The translations under genes were made by a program, and so were the position numbers. From Colius striatus (Eukaryota; Chordata; Aves; Coliiformes; Coliidae): a stretch of 64,000 bases of DNA. Each line of letters opens with the position of its first letter. Within the stretch, counting starts at the first letter, position 1. Below are positions 62,337-64,000 of the stretch, one piece after another. The stretch is taken from contig NC_084760.1 in the NCBI RefSeq assembly GCF_028858725.1, forward strand, positions 57,871,367 to 57,935,366. Direction: 5' to 3'. A model generated the notes under the pieces. That model was not told the DNA's origin. It did no database searches and worked only from the letters and a program-made list of their open reading frames with translations.

Positions 62337-64000
62337 AACATACAGTCCTGCTCCTGGCCCTAGTCTTTCCTCACGAAGGTCAGAGAACAGCAGGCAGAAA
62401 CAGCTGGAGCCTCTCTGCTCTCACAGCCTTGCTGCGAGCTAAGAGGCAATGAAAGCACAAGCCATAGCTAGAGGTGACTCCCCCTTGCAGAGCATCCTCA
62501 GGTATTGGCATAAAACAGATGGATCTTAGTCCTTGGTGGACTCATACGGCAGCAGTATTTAACCCTGGAGCATCAACCAAGCTGGGCTTCCCAACTGGTG
62601 GGCAAGGAAGTCATTCACCACCCTCCAGCAAGCAGCCAGAGCTCCCAAAGCACCAGGCAGGGAGCTGCCTGCAGGAGGAGCATGGCAATTCATGCAGCAC
62701 TAAAGCTTATTCCAGGCTGCCACCTTGTCAGGCTTAAGTTCTACTCATTAGGACGCTTGTCTGTTACTTGTGCAAATAAGTCTATGCATAGTCCCAGAAT
62801 ATACAAAGAGGGCCATTTATCAGGTTGGCACAATCTTCAACTTTCTGAACCCTCAGATAACCCTATACATGTGGAATAAAATGCTGTGTCCCCTATGGCT
62901 GTTGCTGGCAGAGGATGAAGCAGACCCTGTGCATTACCATCTACGTCCTCCCAGAGGATTGGTGGTGCTTGGGATAGAAGAGATAGATAATGCATTCTAT
63001 GTGATTGTAAACCTATTATTTTACAACTCAGGATGTTTAATCTTATGAATAAGGGATCTCTACTTGTGTCAGCTTTCCAAGGACAGAGACTTACAAATCT
63101 GTGTGACCCTAAGCATTCTGACTGCAGTTTATTGTTTATTTATAACAAGGATGTGACAAAAAAAAATGTCCTCTGGAACAGTGTGCTTAAAAACATTTAT
63201 CTGGACTGCTGCAGTCTAAGGTTGCTCTCATGAATGTGCAAAGGGACTTCTATTCACCTCTCTCCTGAGCTTATTGCTCTCTCCTCACTCCAGGAAAATA
63301 TTATCTTCTGCACAAGTGTAGTCTAGAGTCAACAGCTACCTATTGCTCTCCACACACAGCCTTCAGTAACTGTAGGAGTTCTGAGTCCTCCTGACAAGAA
63401 TACGGGTCTACCAGGAACCAAACATTAGGGAATTCTTCCTCAGTTCTGTACCCTAGGCTAGCACCAGGCTGGTGGCTTACCTGCTAGCTCCAGGGACGTT
63501 TCTTGTCCATCCTTCCTAGTCTAATAGGGTGGGTTATTTAAGCTGCCACAGGGTTCACTGTACAAACTAGCAGAAAAGAAGTTTCCATAGTACAAGTACA
63601 GACAGAAGAAAATGACATAGCTTTTTGCTGTATTACCTTTATGTGAGGGATTTGCCTTACCCATTCACTTCTCCTATGGTCTCTTTTAACCACCTTGCAA
63701 GACCTATGTGGTGCTATGGTCCTGCATGTGGATCTTACATGAATCTTAGAATTGTCGTTGAGAGGAGGAGCACTTTCAGTAGACAAGGAGAGGTACTCAC
63801 AAAGGCTCCACAGTGGCTACAGTTAGACCTTAATTTGATTGCAACACTTAAAATAATTTTCCCTGAAACCAGCCAAAATATAATTCCATGAGTTACATTA
63901 CATTTAAAGTGCAGCACAATCACAATGCAGAGATCTGAAAGTATTTCCAGTGTTTTTCCTTCTTCTCCTGTAGGGAATTCACATTTACACATGAAAGCAA
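62337..64000. other. Unexplained sequence, GC-richer at first
   Basis: The 62,340-62,760 part is GC-richer and carries several overlapping plus-strand frames (84-93 codons) without recognisable domains. It might be more element-derived DNA. No polypurine tract precedes the LTR end, so a retroviral interior is not supported. From 63,000 on it is ordinary AT-rich sequence. Confidence 0.45.

Noticed and set aside
62337..62760. Retroviral interior next to the 61-kb LTR.
   Set aside because: No polypurine tract adjoins the LTR end and no gag, pol or env motif is readable.
1..64000. CRISPR arrays, bacterial operons, toxin or defence systems, tRNA or rRNA genes.
   Set aside because: Repeat content, base composition and lack of long dense frames show vertebrate intergenic DNA. 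No regularly spaced repeats or cloverleaf genes were seen.

Overview
This window looks like nuclear DNA from a bird. It is AT-rich and contains no protein-coding gene, RNA gene, operon or origin that I can recognise. The bird assignment rests on about a dozen CR1 LINE copies. Most are 5'-truncated, and several end in the typical CR1 tail of ATTCTATGA-type octamers. The long terminal repeats (LTRs) begin TGTCATGGTT or TGTCCTGGGTTTGG and end in CA, a type common in avian endogenous retroviruses. I cannot name the order or species. By my rough boundaries, recognisable transposable-element DNA is about one sixth of the window. The rest is intergenic or intronic sequence with only short chance reading frames.

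Layout. 1-13,100: mostly unique AT-rich sequence, with a strong short hairpin at 12-49 and two worn minus-strand CR1 pieces (3.3 and 6.8 kb). 13.1-19.0 kb: three CR1 copies. The one at 13,105-14,341 keeps a readable reverse transcriptase broken by a frameshift. 19.0-30.6 kb: unique sequence containing an old CR1-like 3' end (23.9 kb), a probable Ty3/Gypsy RNase H relic (24.7-25.0 kb) and a CpG-richer patch with a CTCF-like motif (26.87 kb). 30.6-44.1 kb: three CR1 3' ends and a complete solo LTR at 38,189-39,185 flanked by a perfect 5-bp duplication. 45.7-49.4 kb: the longest CR1 here (about 3 kb, minus strand, from the endonuclease region to the tail), interrupted by two abutting related LTRs. 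49.4-60.1 kb: unique sequence plus one LTR-related fragment at 57.7 kb. 60.2-62.3 kb: a CR1 3' end and a large LTR that itself contains a younger CR1. 62.3-64 kb: unexplained sequence.

Nothing here works together as a genetic system. The value of the window is its record of insertions: the order of nested elements, target duplications, dead catalytic motifs, and a few short structures worth testing. All element names come from my recognition of family features and were not checked by a database search.
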